This document shows, in pieces, positions 1-8,361 of a stretch of DNA of 64,000 bases. Position numbers and translations under genes: made by a program. The stretch is from an uncultured Celeribacter sp. (GTDB lineage Bacteria; Pseudomonadota; Alphaproteobacteria; Rhodobacterales; Rhodobacteraceae). The stretch covers positions 1,786,501 to 1,850,500 of the forward strand of contig NZ_OY780935.1 of the NCBI RefSeq assembly GCF_963675965.1, given 5' to 3'. The notes under the pieces were generated by a model, which was not told where the DNA came from, made no database searches, and saw nothing but the letters and a program-made list of their open reading frames with translations. Each line of letters starts with the position of its first letter. Within the stretch, counting starts at the first letter, position 1.

Positions 1-45
1 GAACACGCCGTCAAGGTCGGCTACGGCAGCACCAGAAAGACCTGA
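1..45 (+). CDS. 3' end of an upstream gene (partial)
   Basis: Frame 1 is open from the first base and stops at TGA 43-45, giving 14 residues. It ends 40 bases before the next start on the same strand, so it could be the tail of a cotranscribed upstream gene. Too little is present to identify a family. Confidence 0.3.
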   Translation, partial: EHAVKVGYGSTRKT

Positions 46-85
46 CAAGGCGATAGAAACACGAGACCGCGAACGGGAGGTTGCG

Positions 86-907
86 ATGCTCAGGGAGGAA
101 ATCACAGGCGAGGTCATGGCCACGGGACGGACGAGCGAGATCCTGTCCTATGGCGATGGAAAGGTCCTGAAACTTTTCAAAGCCGGTATTGATCCCACGG
201 AGATCGCGCAGGAGGTTGCGCATTCCACGGAGGCACATGCGCTTGGCGCCACGCCCATTGCCTGCCACGGGATGGGGGCGCATTGCGACACTCCGGGCAT
301 CGTCTTTGACGCGCTCACCGGCGGATCGCTCACGGAAATGGCCGAACGCAACCTGTTCAAACTGCGCGAAAGCGGGCGCATTCTGGCGCGCTGTCACTGC
401 CAGCTGCACCAGATCGAAAGCGATTTGTTTCCCGATGTGCGCGAGACGCTGACCAGCCTGCTGGAGCGCGCGCCCATGGCCTTTCTCTCTCCAAGACAAA
501 AGACCAAGGCCAGAGATATAATCGCGGGTCTGCCGGATGGCTCGGCCATTCTGCATATGGATTTTCACACCAACAACGTGTTCGCTCACCAGGACGGATA
601 TGCCACAATCGACTGGCAAACCACCCTGCGCGGCACCCCCGCCGCCGATGTCGCAATGACCCTATTCCTGCTCGCCGATGCCGAGCTTTGGCCCGGTGTC
701 ACCTTTGCCCAGAAGCTGCTCTACAACACCGTACGGCGCATTCTGCGTCAGGCCTATCTGACCGAATACAAGGCGATCAGCGGGATCTCGCAAGCCGAAC
801 TGGACGCCTGGCGCCTGCCCGCGCTGATCATCCGACTGGCGGAATGGGACATCGCCAGCGAAGGCCCACGCCTGCGGGCCGAAATCACGAGATTGCTGAA
901 GGACTGA
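86..907 (+). CDS. APH/choline-kinase-like phosphotransferase
   Basis: A 273-residue protein of the aminoglycoside phosphotransferase/choline kinase fold. The Brenner motif HMDFHTNN (HxDxxxxN, near residue 156) supplies the catalytic Asp and Mg-binding Asn, and a downstream IDW replaces the usual DFG metal motif. The N-terminal lobe carries VLKLF with the expected ATP-binding Lys. The ATG at 86 has GGGAGG just upstream; a second Met at 116 is possible. glpD starts 6 bases after the stop, so the two are probably cotranscribed. Family members phosphorylate varied small hydroxylated molecules. The substrate here is unknown, and antibiotic resistance should not be assumed. Confidence 0.8.
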   Translation: MLREEITGEVMATGRTSEILSYGDGKVLKLFKAGIDPTEIAQEVAHSTEAHALGATPIACHGMGAHCDTPGIVFDALTGGSLTEMAERNLFKLRESGRILARCHCQLHQIESDLFPDVRETLTSLLERAPMAFLSPRQKTKARDIIAGLPDGSAILHMDFHTNNVFAHQDGYATIDWQTTLRGTPAADVAMTLFLLADAELWPGVTFAQKLLYNTVRRILRQAYLTEYKAISGISQAELDAWRLPALIIRLAEWDIASEGPRLRAEITRLLKD

Positions 908-913
908 CAGACC

Positions 914-2536
914 GTGTCACAGATACCGCAAACCCTGACCCGAACACTCGATCCGACAACACCTTATGACCTTCTCATCATCGGGGCCGGGATCACCGGC
1001 TGCGCCATGGCCTATGAGGCGGCAATGCAGGGGCTGCGAGTTGCGCTGGTCGACAAGGCCGACATTGGCGGGGCCACCTCGGCGGCAACCGGCAAGCTCA
1101 TCCATGGTGGGCTGCGCTATCTGAAGAACTTTGAGCTGGGGCTGGTGCGGGAATCTCTGGCCGAACGGCGCACCCTGTCCAACATCGCCCCCGGTCTGGT
1201 CGAACCTTTTCCGATGATCCTGCCCAATCCCGGCCTGATCGAACATCTGGGACTGTGGACCTATGACCTGCTGTCCTTTGACCGCAACCACGTCAAAGAC
1301 CCGACCCATCGCATCCCCGCCCACCGCAGCATGTCCGCGCCTGAGCTGGCCGAACACGGGCTGCCCGACATCAAAAGCGCGATCCTCTATTATGACTGCC
1401 TGATGCCGCATCCCGAGCGGCTGACGCTGGCCTTTGCCCGCTCTGCGCTCGCGAAAGGCGCGCACCTGATGACCTATGCCCCCGTGTCGCGGCTGATCGT
1501 CGAAGGCCAACGGGTCACAGGCGCCGAAATCACCGATCTGGTCGGCCAAAAGGACATGACGGTGCACGCCAAAGTGGTGGTCAATGCCACGGGCCCCTGG
1601 GCGCATGACCTTCTGGCAAACACGCCGCAGACCGACGGGCTGCTGGGACCACGCCCCAAGACCCGCTCCGAGGGGATCTATCTGGTCACGCGAAAGCTCT
1701 CTGACATCATGGTGCTCTTCGTGTCGCCACATGGGCATTTCAGCTTTGCCCCATGGCGCGGGATGAGCCTGATCGGCCCGACGGAAACCCCCTATGAGGG
1801 CGCGGTCGAAGACTGGCGCATCACCGCGCAGGCCGTGGATGATTTTCTCGAACGGATCAACACCATGGGTGTTCTGCCAGAGCCGCTGACCCGCGCCGAT
1901 GTCAAAGCGGCCTATGGCGGGCTTCGGCCCCTCGTGGAAAGCGACGGCGACAGCTACAACGCCTCGCGCGCCTCGGAACTGATGGATCACGCCGCAGCCG
2001 GGATCGACGGGCTGGTCACAGCCACCGGCGGCAAATACACCACCAGCCGTGCCTTTGCCGCCAAAGCCATGCGTCATATTTTTCAGAAACTTGGCCGCCG
2101 CTACAAACCATCGGGCACGGAAAAACAGCCCCTGAACGGCTGCGGGATCGACGCCATCGACAGCGCCCAACTGGCCTGTCTGTCACGGCATCCGCAAATT
2201 TCCACCGAAACCGCCCGGCATCTGGTTCGTTGCTATGGCACCGATGCCGATGCGGTTCTGGCCCTGATAGGCGAAAATCCCGCTCTGGCGCAAACCGTCG
2301 ATGAGGACGGAGAAATCTTGGCCCAAGCGGTCTATGCGATCCGCCATGAGGGCGCGGTGACGCTGGCGGATGTGGTGCTGCGCCGGATGGGGCTTGGCAC
2401 ATTGGGCGAACCGGACGCGGAAACCCTGAACCGTGTCACCGAGGTGGTCGCCGCCGAAGCTGGCTGGGACGCAGAGACAGCCGACCGCCAAAAATCTGTG
2501 CTGATCGCCCAACTGCGCCGCTTTCAACTGGATTGA
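914..2536 (+). CDS. glpD: FAD-dependent glycerol-3-phosphate dehydrogenase
   Basis: A 540-residue protein starting at GTG. The N-terminus has the dinucleotide-binding motif IIGAGITGCAMAYEA near residues 22-36, followed by the family stretch ATGKLIHGGLRYL that contacts FAD. The C-terminal part (from about residue 400) matches the helical cap of aerobic GlpD. The enzyme oxidises sn-glycerol-3-phosphate to dihydroxyacetone phosphate and passes electrons to quinone at the inner membrane. Length and motifs fit the family. No glpF, glpK or glpR is visible here; they could lie upstream of the window. Confidence 0.93.
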   Translation: MSQIPQTLTRTLDPTTPYDLLIIGAGITGCAMAYEAAMQGLRVALVDKADIGGATSAATGKLIHGGLRYLKNFELGLVRESLAERRTLSNIAPGLVEPFPMILPNPGLIEHLGLWTYDLLSFDRNHVKDPTHRIPAHRSMSAPELAEHGLPDIKSAILYYDCLMPHPERLTLAFARSALAKGAHLMTYAPVSRLIVEGQRVTGAEITDLVGQKDMTVHAKVVVNATGPWAHDLLANTPQTDGLLGPRPKTRSEGIYLVTRKLSDIMVLFVSPHGHFSFAPWRGMSLIGPTETPYEGAVEDWRITAQAVDDFLERINTMGVLPEPLTRADVKAAYGGLRPLVESDGDSYNASRASELMDHAAAGIDGLVTATGGKYTTSRAFAAKAMRHIFQKLGRRYKPSGTEKQPLNGCGIDAIDSAQLACLSRHPQISTETARHLVRCYGTDADAVLALIGENPALAQTVDEDGEILAQAVYAIRHEGAVTLADVVLRRMGLGTLGEPDAETLNRVTEVVAAEAGWDAETADRQKSVLIAQLRRFQLD

Positions 2537-2658
2537 CCCTACGACTCCCACGCCCTCGGTGCTGATTTTAAGATTTTGGAAAGGTTTTCCCCCTGATCTG
2601 AACTCGAGGGTCATCGCCCGTCGCGATGGCCGCAGCGTTCTGTTCTGAGAGGCATGGG

Positions 2659-3828
2659 GTGGCGCAAGAAACGCTTTATATCAATGGTCGGTTTCTGACC
2701 CGTCCCATGACCGGGGTGGATCGCGTGGCCTTCAGTCTGGTTTTTGCTTTGGCGCGTCAGAGAAACCGGCGGCTCTGCCTGCTGACGCCGCGCACCCGCT
2801 TTCTTGATCCAAGCCATGCCGCTGACATCGCACGATTGCGCGACTTGGGGGTCCACCTGCGCAGCTTTGGGCGCCGGAGCGGCCATTTCTGGGAACAATG
2901 CGAATTGCCAAGGCTGCAACGGCGTCTGAAGTGGCCGTTGCTTTTGAGCCTGTGTAACACCGGGCCGCTGGCATGGCGGCATCAGGCCGTCATGCTGCAT
3001 GATGCGCAGGTCTGGGACGTGCCAACGGGGCTGTCCTGGACATTTCGCCAGTACTATCGGCTGCTTTTGCCCCGGCTGGCCCATCGTGCGACAGCGGTGC
3101 TGACCGTGTCGCAATATGCCCGCCAGCAGCTCGAGGCCCATGGTGTCGTCCCGCGCGGTCGGGCGCAGGTGATTCACAATGGCGTCGATCATATCCCTGC
3201 AGCACAGCCTGAAACGCGACCCGACAACGGGGCCCTTGCGGATCTCTGTCTGACCTCTGAGGGGTACATTCTGGCGATCGGCAGTCTGGCGCCCCACAAG
3301 AATCTCGCAATGTTGTTGCGGGCGGCAGCTGCCCGCAGTCCTGACGCCCCTCCGCTAGTGATTGCAGGCGGCGGCAACCCCCGGGTCTTTCGCGACAGCG
3401 GCCTGCCGCAAGACCCGAATGTCCGCTTTCTGGGACGCGTAAGCGATGACACGCTGCAGATGCTTTACGGTCACGCGCTGGGACTGGCCTTTCCATCGCT
3501 GACCGAAGGCTTTGGCCTGCCCCCGCTTGAAGCGATGCGCTGCGGTTGCCCGGTGGTCGCCACGACCGGCGGCGCGGTGCCAGAGGTGCTTGGCCATGCC
3601 GCACTGTTTGTTGACCCCATGGACGAACCGGGCTGGACCATCGCCCTGACCCGGCTGGCCGCAGAGACGAACCTGCGCGCGCGCCTGCGGCAAAAAGGAT
3701 ATGCCCGCAGTGCACGCTACCGCTGGGACAAAGCCGCACGGCAGCTGTGTGACATCATCGGGACGCCCCCAATGCGACCGTCTCAGCCTGTGCCGGCGGC
3801 GCCACCCCGGCCCCAGCGCGCCGGGTGA
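2659..3828 (+). CDS. GT4-family glycosyltransferase (capsule/EPS)
   Basis: A GT-B fold glycosyltransferase of about 389 residues. The C-terminal donor-binding domain contains AIGSLAPHKN and the signature PSLTEGFGLPPLEAMRCGCPVV, with the paired Glu residues typical of retaining GT4 enzymes. I prefer the GTG at 2659, preceded by GAGAGG, because family homology starts at its LYINGRFL segment; an in-frame ATG at 2626 has a poorly spaced Shine-Dalgarno. It probably adds a sugar to a lipid-linked polysaccharide precursor on the cytoplasmic face. Its 3' end overlaps the convergent polymerase gene by 74 bases. Confidence 0.88.
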   Translation: MAQETLYINGRFLTRPMTGVDRVAFSLVFALARQRNRRLCLLTPRTRFLDPSHAADIARLRDLGVHLRSFGRRSGHFWEQCELPRLQRRLKWPLLLSLCNTGPLAWRHQAVMLHDAQVWDVPTGLSWTFRQYYRLLLPRLAHRATAVLTVSQYARQQLEAHGVVPRGRAQVIHNGVDHIPAAQPETRPDNGALADLCLTSEGYILAIGSLAPHKNLAMLLRAAAARSPDAPPLVIAGGGNPRVFRDSGLPQDPNVRFLGRVSDDTLQMLYGHALGLAFPSLTEGFGLPPLEAMRCGCPVVATTGGAVPEVLGHAALFVDPMDEPGWTIALTRLAAETNLRARLRQKGYARSARYRWDKAARQLCDIIGTPPMRPSQPVPAAPPRPQRAG

Positions 3829-5197
3829 TATCCCCACGCCCGCCCAAGCTCCAGAGCGTGAGATAGGCTGCAATCAGCGCTGCAGTCTTGATCCCGAAAA
3901 AAAACCACAGATAACCGACGATAAAACCCCCGGCGAGGCACCAAACAAACAGCTTGCCCGCCACGATCAGGCACCAGATGCGCCCATGTGCGATGGCCGC
4001 CAGAACGAAGCCCATGACTATGGCGAAAACCAGATGTGTGGCCAGGCTGACCACGCAAGCCCCGAGATACCCCGACACCATCAGCGCATAGGCGAAGAGA
4101 GAAAAAATGTAGCCCGTGCCGCGATAGCGGGCCTGCAGGGCGATGTCAGAAGGTGCATAGGCGTCCATCACGAAATAGAGGCCAAACCGGTTCGCGGCCT
4201 GCTCGGTGTTTTGCGCGGCCAGCGACCACCAGCTTGCGACATCCGCCGCCAGCACATCGGTGTCGAGATAGGCAAAAGCAACCGCGCCCCGATCCGCAAT
4301 CCACCACAATTCTCCCTGCGCGGCGGCGCGGGACAGCACCCGCTGCCAAGCTGCCACGGGGTTCTCGCTCACCCCGTAGACATAGAGCACCAGCGGCGCG
4401 GTCACAGCGACGATGGCCGCCACAACGCCCAGCACGCCCAACACCGGCAAGCGGCCCTGCTCGGCAATCCGCAGAAGCGCAGCGGGCATCATCAGCAGGA
4501 TCAGCATCAGGGAAATCGAGGTGAACTTCTCGGCATAGAGTATCGAGACAAGAAAGATTGCCAGAATATTCAGCCCGGTCAGCCACCGTCCCCGACGCGC
4601 TGTTACAAACAGTGCCAAAACCAGAACGACGACATAGCGGTTGTCGATATAGGACGTCACCAGACGGTTTCCGATGCCACTGCGATAGGTGAAGCGGTCG
4701 ACCCCTTCCAGCAGCGGGAACCCGGCAGCGGCGCCGACCAAAGCCACATAGCCCGTCAGCAACAAGATCAGCCCGCCCAACGGCCAGAAGGCCCAATGCC
4801 GGTCGACCTCGCGCATCACACGCAGCAGATCGTCCCGCGCGGCCCCCTGCCAGATCCGCTGCAAGAACATGCTCGCCGGGATCAGACCGACCAGATAGAT
4901 CAGCAGCAACCGCAGAAAGGCCCCGCTCGGCGTCCCAAAACGCATCAGCTCTGCAATCCAGGCACCGCTTTCGATCGCCGCGCCGGATAGAAACTCTGTC
5001 CCGCGCAAGAACAGCAGGGGCGACAGCATCACAAAAACCGCCGGGCGTGCCTGCAGCAGCAGCACGGCATAGGCGGCAAACCCGGCCAGTGCGGCATAGC
5101 CCCACACCGCACCCGGCCAGATATAGCTGCCCATCAGCGCCAGACAGATCAGGGCAACAAGGCCGGTGAGGGCCATGGGATAACCAAGGGCGTTCAC
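3755..5197 (-). CDS. Wzy-like polysaccharide polymerase, polytopic membrane protein
   Basis: A 480-residue highly hydrophobic protein with at least ten apparent membrane segments and a long periplasmic-type loop in the second half, the usual layout of O-antigen/capsule polymerases. Sequence conservation in Wzy proteins is low, so the call rests on topology and context: glycosyltransferases and a flippase surround it. Its start overlaps the stop of the upstream GT4 gene by ATGA, indicating translational coupling. It would link repeat units on the periplasmic face. Its C-terminal coding end overlaps the end of the plus-strand glycosyltransferase. Confidence 0.72.
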   Translation of the reverse strand: MNALGYPMALTGLVALICLALMGSYIWPGAVWGYAALAGFAAYAVLLLQARPAVFVMLSPLLFLRGTEFLSGAAIESGAWIAELMRFGTPSGAFLRLLLIYLVGLIPASMFLQRIWQGAARDDLLRVMREVDRHWAFWPLGGLILLLTGYVALVGAAAGFPLLEGVDRFTYRSGIGNRLVTSYIDNRYVVVLVLALFVTARRGRWLTGLNILAIFLVSILYAEKFTSISLMLILLMMPAALLRIAEQGRLPVLGVLGVVAAIVAVTAPLVLYVYGVSENPVAAWQRVLSRAAAQGELWWIADRGAVAFAYLDTDVLAADVASWWSLAAQNTEQAANRFGLYFVMDAYAPSDIALQARYRGTGYIFSLFAYALMVSGYLGACVVSLATHLVFAIVMGFVLAAIAHGRIWCLIVAGKLFVWCLAGGFIVGYLWFFFGIKTAALIAAYLTLWSLGGRGDITRRAGAGVAPPAQAETVALGASR

Positions 5198-6450
5198 CTC
5201 CTGCCCTCCTCTATGGTGGCGTGCAGAATGGCTTCAACGCGGTCGTAATAGCCCGTCGCCTCAGCCGTGCCATCAAACCCGGACAGTCCGGCAAAGCGTT
5301 TTGCCAACCCAGCCCGCCACGCCGCGGCCTCCGCCCGTGCGGCCTCGCGCAGATAGGCATTCAATACGGAGACATCCGTTGCCGGATACATCCAGCCGAT
5401 CTGTCGGCTCGCTACGATTTCCGGCAGGCCACCCCTGGCTGCCACGATCACCGGCAGGCCGTAACTCGCCGCTTCGATGGGCACCCGGCTGAGGGGTTCG
5501 TGCCAAAGCGAAGGCACGACGATCGCCTCACTTTGCGCATAGACTTTTGCCGCAGGCACATGGCCGAGCCAGACCAGACGGTCTGGGGACAGCGCCGCAT
5601 AACGCGCTTTCAAACGCGCAACATAGCCTGCCTCCCCCCGCCCTGCGATCAGCAACCGGACAGACAGGTTTGCGGGCAACTGCGCGAAGGCGTCCAAGAG
5701 CACCTCGATCCCCTTGGCCGGGGCCAAAGCCCCAAGATAGCCGAAGGTGAACGGATCACACGGCTCAGGACGCGCAGCCAGCAACTTAGTGTCCAGATCC
5801 GCCCGCGCCATATTTGTGTTGTGCAAAACATGCACCTGTTTGTCGTGAAACAGCCCCTGTGCCTGCACCCGTTTGCGCAGAAAATCCGATACGGCGATGA
5901 CACTGGTCACCATGGCGCTGGCGCGGCGCGCACGCCAGCTCAGCAGGCGGCAGCTGTGGCATTGAGCCGAACAGTTGCCCCCGGTGCGATACATGCTGGC
6001 TCTGGGACACAGCAGCGCATAGTCGCGCAGGTGTTGACAGACCGGGACCCCAGCGCGCCCCGCCTCCTGATAGAGCGCCGGCAGCATCCGCGAGCAGTTT
6101 TGTGCGTAGACCACGTCAAATGCGCCCTCCCGCAACCCCTCTTCAACAACGCGCCGGTCGACAGCGCCCAGCGCATTGCGCCCATGCCAGCGCCACTTTT
6201 GCAGGCGCGAGACGCTCGGCGGTTTGGGACCGGGCAGGTAGAGATTATGATAAGGCACACGCCAAAGCGCAAAAGCCTCCGCCGTATCCTGCCGCCCCGG
6301 CGGAGCCTTCCGGTCCCCGGGTCTGCCCAATGCCATCACGGTCACCTCATGTCCCCGCGCGGTCAGATTGCGCGCCGCATGGGAGCTGGAGATCTCTGCA
6401 CCGCCTTCCTCCTGCGGGCGAAAGGTTTCCGAGACCAGACAGATCCGCAT
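5194..6450 (-). CDS. GT4-family glycosyltransferase
   Basis: A GT-B fold glycosyltransferase of about 418 residues. The N-terminus MRICLVSETF and the glycine-rich EEGGAEIS loop are typical of GT4 enzymes. The C-terminal domain has GYLGALAPAKGIEVL and VPSLWHEPLSRVPIEAASYGLPV with the donor-site Glu pair. ATG 6450 is chosen because it begins at the conserved first beta strand; a GTG at 6459 would overlap the upstream flippase gene by 8 bases. It sits between the flippase and polymerase genes in one minus-strand operon and should act in repeat-unit assembly. Confidence 0.87.
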   Translation of the reverse strand: MRICLVSETFRPQEEGGAEISSSHAARNLTARGHEVTVMALGRPGDRKAPPGRQDTAEAFALWRVPYHNLYLPGPKPPSVSRLQKWRWHGRNALGAVDRRVVEEGLREGAFDVVYAQNCSRMLPALYQEAGRAGVPVCQHLRDYALLCPRASMYRTGGNCSAQCHSCRLLSWRARRASAMVTSVIAVSDFLRKRVQAQGLFHDKQVHVLHNTNMARADLDTKLLAARPEPCDPFTFGYLGALAPAKGIEVLLDAFAQLPANLSVRLLIAGRGEAGYVARLKARYAALSPDRLVWLGHVPAAKVYAQSEAIVVPSLWHEPLSRVPIEAASYGLPVIVAARGGLPEIVASRQIGWMYPATDVSVLNAYLREAARAEAAAWRAGLAKRFAGLSGFDGTAEATGYYDRVEAILHATIEEGRR

Positions 6451-6451
6451 A

Positions 6452-7780
6452 TCACCCACGCCCCCAGAGCAAAGAGCGCCGCATGGCCGCGCGGATCATC
6501 GAGGGCGACCAGGACAGCACTCCGCTGCGACAGCCGCTCAGCCGCCAGAAAGTCAGCGTGTAGGCCAGATTGGTCAGCCACCAGCCAAGCGCGAACCCGA
6601 CTGCCGTGCCCAGAGCGCCAGCTTTTTGGCCCCCGCCGCAGACCAGCAGAGCCGTGAACAGGCAGGCCGCAACCGCCAAAAAGCTGTAGCTCCGGAAGAA
6701 ACCGCTGAGATGCAGGGCTGGCTGCGCCAGCCCGAAAACCGACCAAGACAGATGCCCTGCCACCAGAATCAGCACCAGCGGGAAGGCTGCGGTGAATTCC
6801 GGCCCCATCGCGCGCAACGCCGGCCAGCTCATCGCCAGCGCGCCGCCCACACCAATACAGGTGCCCAGCCCCATCAACATGCTGGCCTTGCTCAGGCCCG
6901 CTTGCAGCGCGGGGGCCGGTGCGACGGCTGCTCGCGCAAGCCGCGGCGCGCTGGCCTGCGATGTGGCAGCAATCGGAAACTGCGCCAGATTGGCGAGACG
7001 CTCGGCGGCCAGAAACAACGCCGCCGCATCCGGCGATAGCACGGCTCCTGCAATCAGCCCCGCCAGCCTCATCTGGATGGCATTGGCCACATCTCCGGGC
7101 CAGATCTGCCAGGCGCTGCGCCCTAGGGCGAGACCTGCATCCGCCGGGTGTGTCCGTGCTTCGGGTGCTGCCGCATTGTTCAGGCCCAGCGGCGCTAGCA
7201 TCCATGCTTCGATCAGGACCGACAGGCAGAGCGCGGCAAGAAACATCGCCAAAGCCGTTTCGGCACGCATGCCGCCAGACCGCAAGGCGAGCAGCCCGCC
7301 GACAAGCGGCACGGCAGCGCGGGTTATGTTCAGACCAAGCTGCGATTGCCACATGCGCCCGCAGGCCCGCAACACATCCCGGCTCAGCCCCATTTGTGCC
7401 AGCAGCGTTGCCATAGCACCACAGAGCAACGCCAGCGGCAGGCTGCGCGTAACCGGCCAGTCCAAACCGATCCAGACGCCCCCGGCCAGAGCCACACCGA
7501 GCAACATTCCCGCCAGCAAAACGTCGCGCCGGGCCTGATGCAAAACCCCGCCGATCTGCGCGACATCAGCGCTGCCCCACAACCGCGCGCTCAAACGCAA
7601 CAGCGACACATCCCGGCCCATGGTGATCACCAGAACCGCGACCAGAGCAAAATTCGTGACATAGATTGTCAGAGCAAAATCGGGCTTTGAGAGGCTGCGG
7701 GCCAGCACAACAAGATAGCCCATCCACAACAGGGTTCCGACCACTCGCATAGCCAGCACAATCACTGTGTCTCGACCCAA
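6452..7780 (-). CDS. Wzx-like polysaccharide flippase (MOP superfamily)
   Basis: A polytopic membrane protein with about twelve to fourteen hydrophobic segments, resembling the lipopolysaccharide/oligosaccharide flippases of the MOP superfamily. It would move undecaprenyl-linked repeat units across the inner membrane. The frame is open back to ATG 7909, but the first 43 residues from there look unlike a flippase N-terminus (Gly/Phe/Cys-rich, no membrane segment). I therefore favour TTG 7780, just before the first membrane helix; GTG codons slightly downstream are also possible. It is the first gene of a flippase, glycosyltransferase, polymerase operon. Confidence 0.75.
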   Translation of the reverse strand: MGRDTVIVLAMRVVGTLLWMGYLVVLARSLSKPDFALTIYVTNFALVAVLVITMGRDVSLLRLSARLWGSADVAQIGGVLHQARRDVLLAGMLLGVALAGGVWIGLDWPVTRSLPLALLCGAMATLLAQMGLSRDVLRACGRMWQSQLGLNITRAAVPLVGGLLALRSGGMRAETALAMFLAALCLSVLIEAWMLAPLGLNNAAAPEARTHPADAGLALGRSAWQIWPGDVANAIQMRLAGLIAGAVLSPDAAALFLAAERLANLAQFPIAATSQASAPRLARAAVAPAPALQAGLSKASMLMGLGTCIGVGGALAMSWPALRAMGPEFTAAFPLVLILVAGHLSWSVFGLAQPALHLSGFFRSYSFLAVAACLFTALLVCGGGQKAGALGTAVGFALGWWLTNLAYTLTFWRLSGCRSGVLSWSPSMIRAAMRRSLLWGRG

Positions 7781-7981
7781 ACCTCTCCCCAAACGCGCCC
7801 CCCAAACACAGCGATCACCCGCACAGTTCCCGAAAAAAGTGTTCCCAAAGAAAGCGCCGGCCCAAAAAAGTGTCGGGAGAGGACCCTTCCCCGTCGTGCT
7901 TCTGCACATGTCATCTCAGCGGACAGACTGGCCTTCTGGCCATCGCCCTCACCCGACTGCTTCGTCTTTGCCGGAAAGAGG

Positions 7982-7996
7982 TTAAATTTTCCTTAC
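7982..7996. promoter_or_regulatory. Near-consensus CtrA-like site (TTAA-N7-TTAC)
   Basis: TTAA at 7982-7985 and TTAC at 7993-7996 are separated by seven bases, close to the CtrA consensus TTAA-N7-TTAA. The site lies about 100 bases upstream of the spike-base gene and in the divergent region with the flippase operon. CtrA influences GTA expression in Rhodobacter capsulatus, so the position is suggestive. One short degenerate match is weak evidence. Confidence 0.3.
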
Positions 7997-8094
7997 GAAC
8001 ACGTTCCGGCGACTGATCTGATCTTCATGCCTTTGCGTCACTGTCAGGTCCGATCACAGCTTGGCTGAGCTGACAGGAAACGAGGACAATCGAC

Positions 8095-8361
8095 GTGAAA
8101 AACCCCTTTGCGAACCGCGCCGCAGATCTGAGCGGCCCCACGAATGATATTCTGCCGATCACTCCGAATGACGGCAGCGATCTGCAGCAGGTGGCCGCCG
8201 CGCTCTATGTCACCGGTGGCGGCACGGTGACGATGGTAACGGAACGCGGCGAAACCCGAACGGTCGAGGTCACGGATTTCGCCATTCTCCCCGTCGGTGT
8301 GCGGCGCGTCTTGGCCACGGGCACGACCGCCACGGGCCTCCATGCGCTGGTGTTCGCATGA
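8095..8361 (+). CDS. Spike base protein, RcGTA rcc01079 (GhsA)-like
   Basis: An 88-residue protein starting at GTG, with GAGGA upstream. It contains ITPNDGSDL, a VAAALYVTGGGTVT strand pair, and the closing ILPVGVRRVLATGTTAT segment, the pattern I recognise from the RCAP_rcc01079 spike-base family. In R. capsulatus this small protein forms the base of GTA head spikes that bind the capsule. Its stop overlaps the next start by ATGA (8358-8361), so the two are translationally coupled. It has no signal peptide or membrane segment. Phage virions carry the same family, so a prophage remnant is the alternative reading. Confidence 0.72.
   Translation: MKNPFANRAADLSGPTNDILPITPNDGSDLQQVAAALYVTGGGTVTMVTERGETRTVEVTDFAILPVGVRRVLATGTTATGLHALVFA

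Noticed and set aside
3701..6657. Long plus-strand frames (3701-4990 and 5221-6657) opposite the polymerase and glycosyltransferase genes
   Set aside because: Arg/Gln/Pro-rich shadow translations; the minus strand has recognisable membrane and GT4 proteins with coupled starts.
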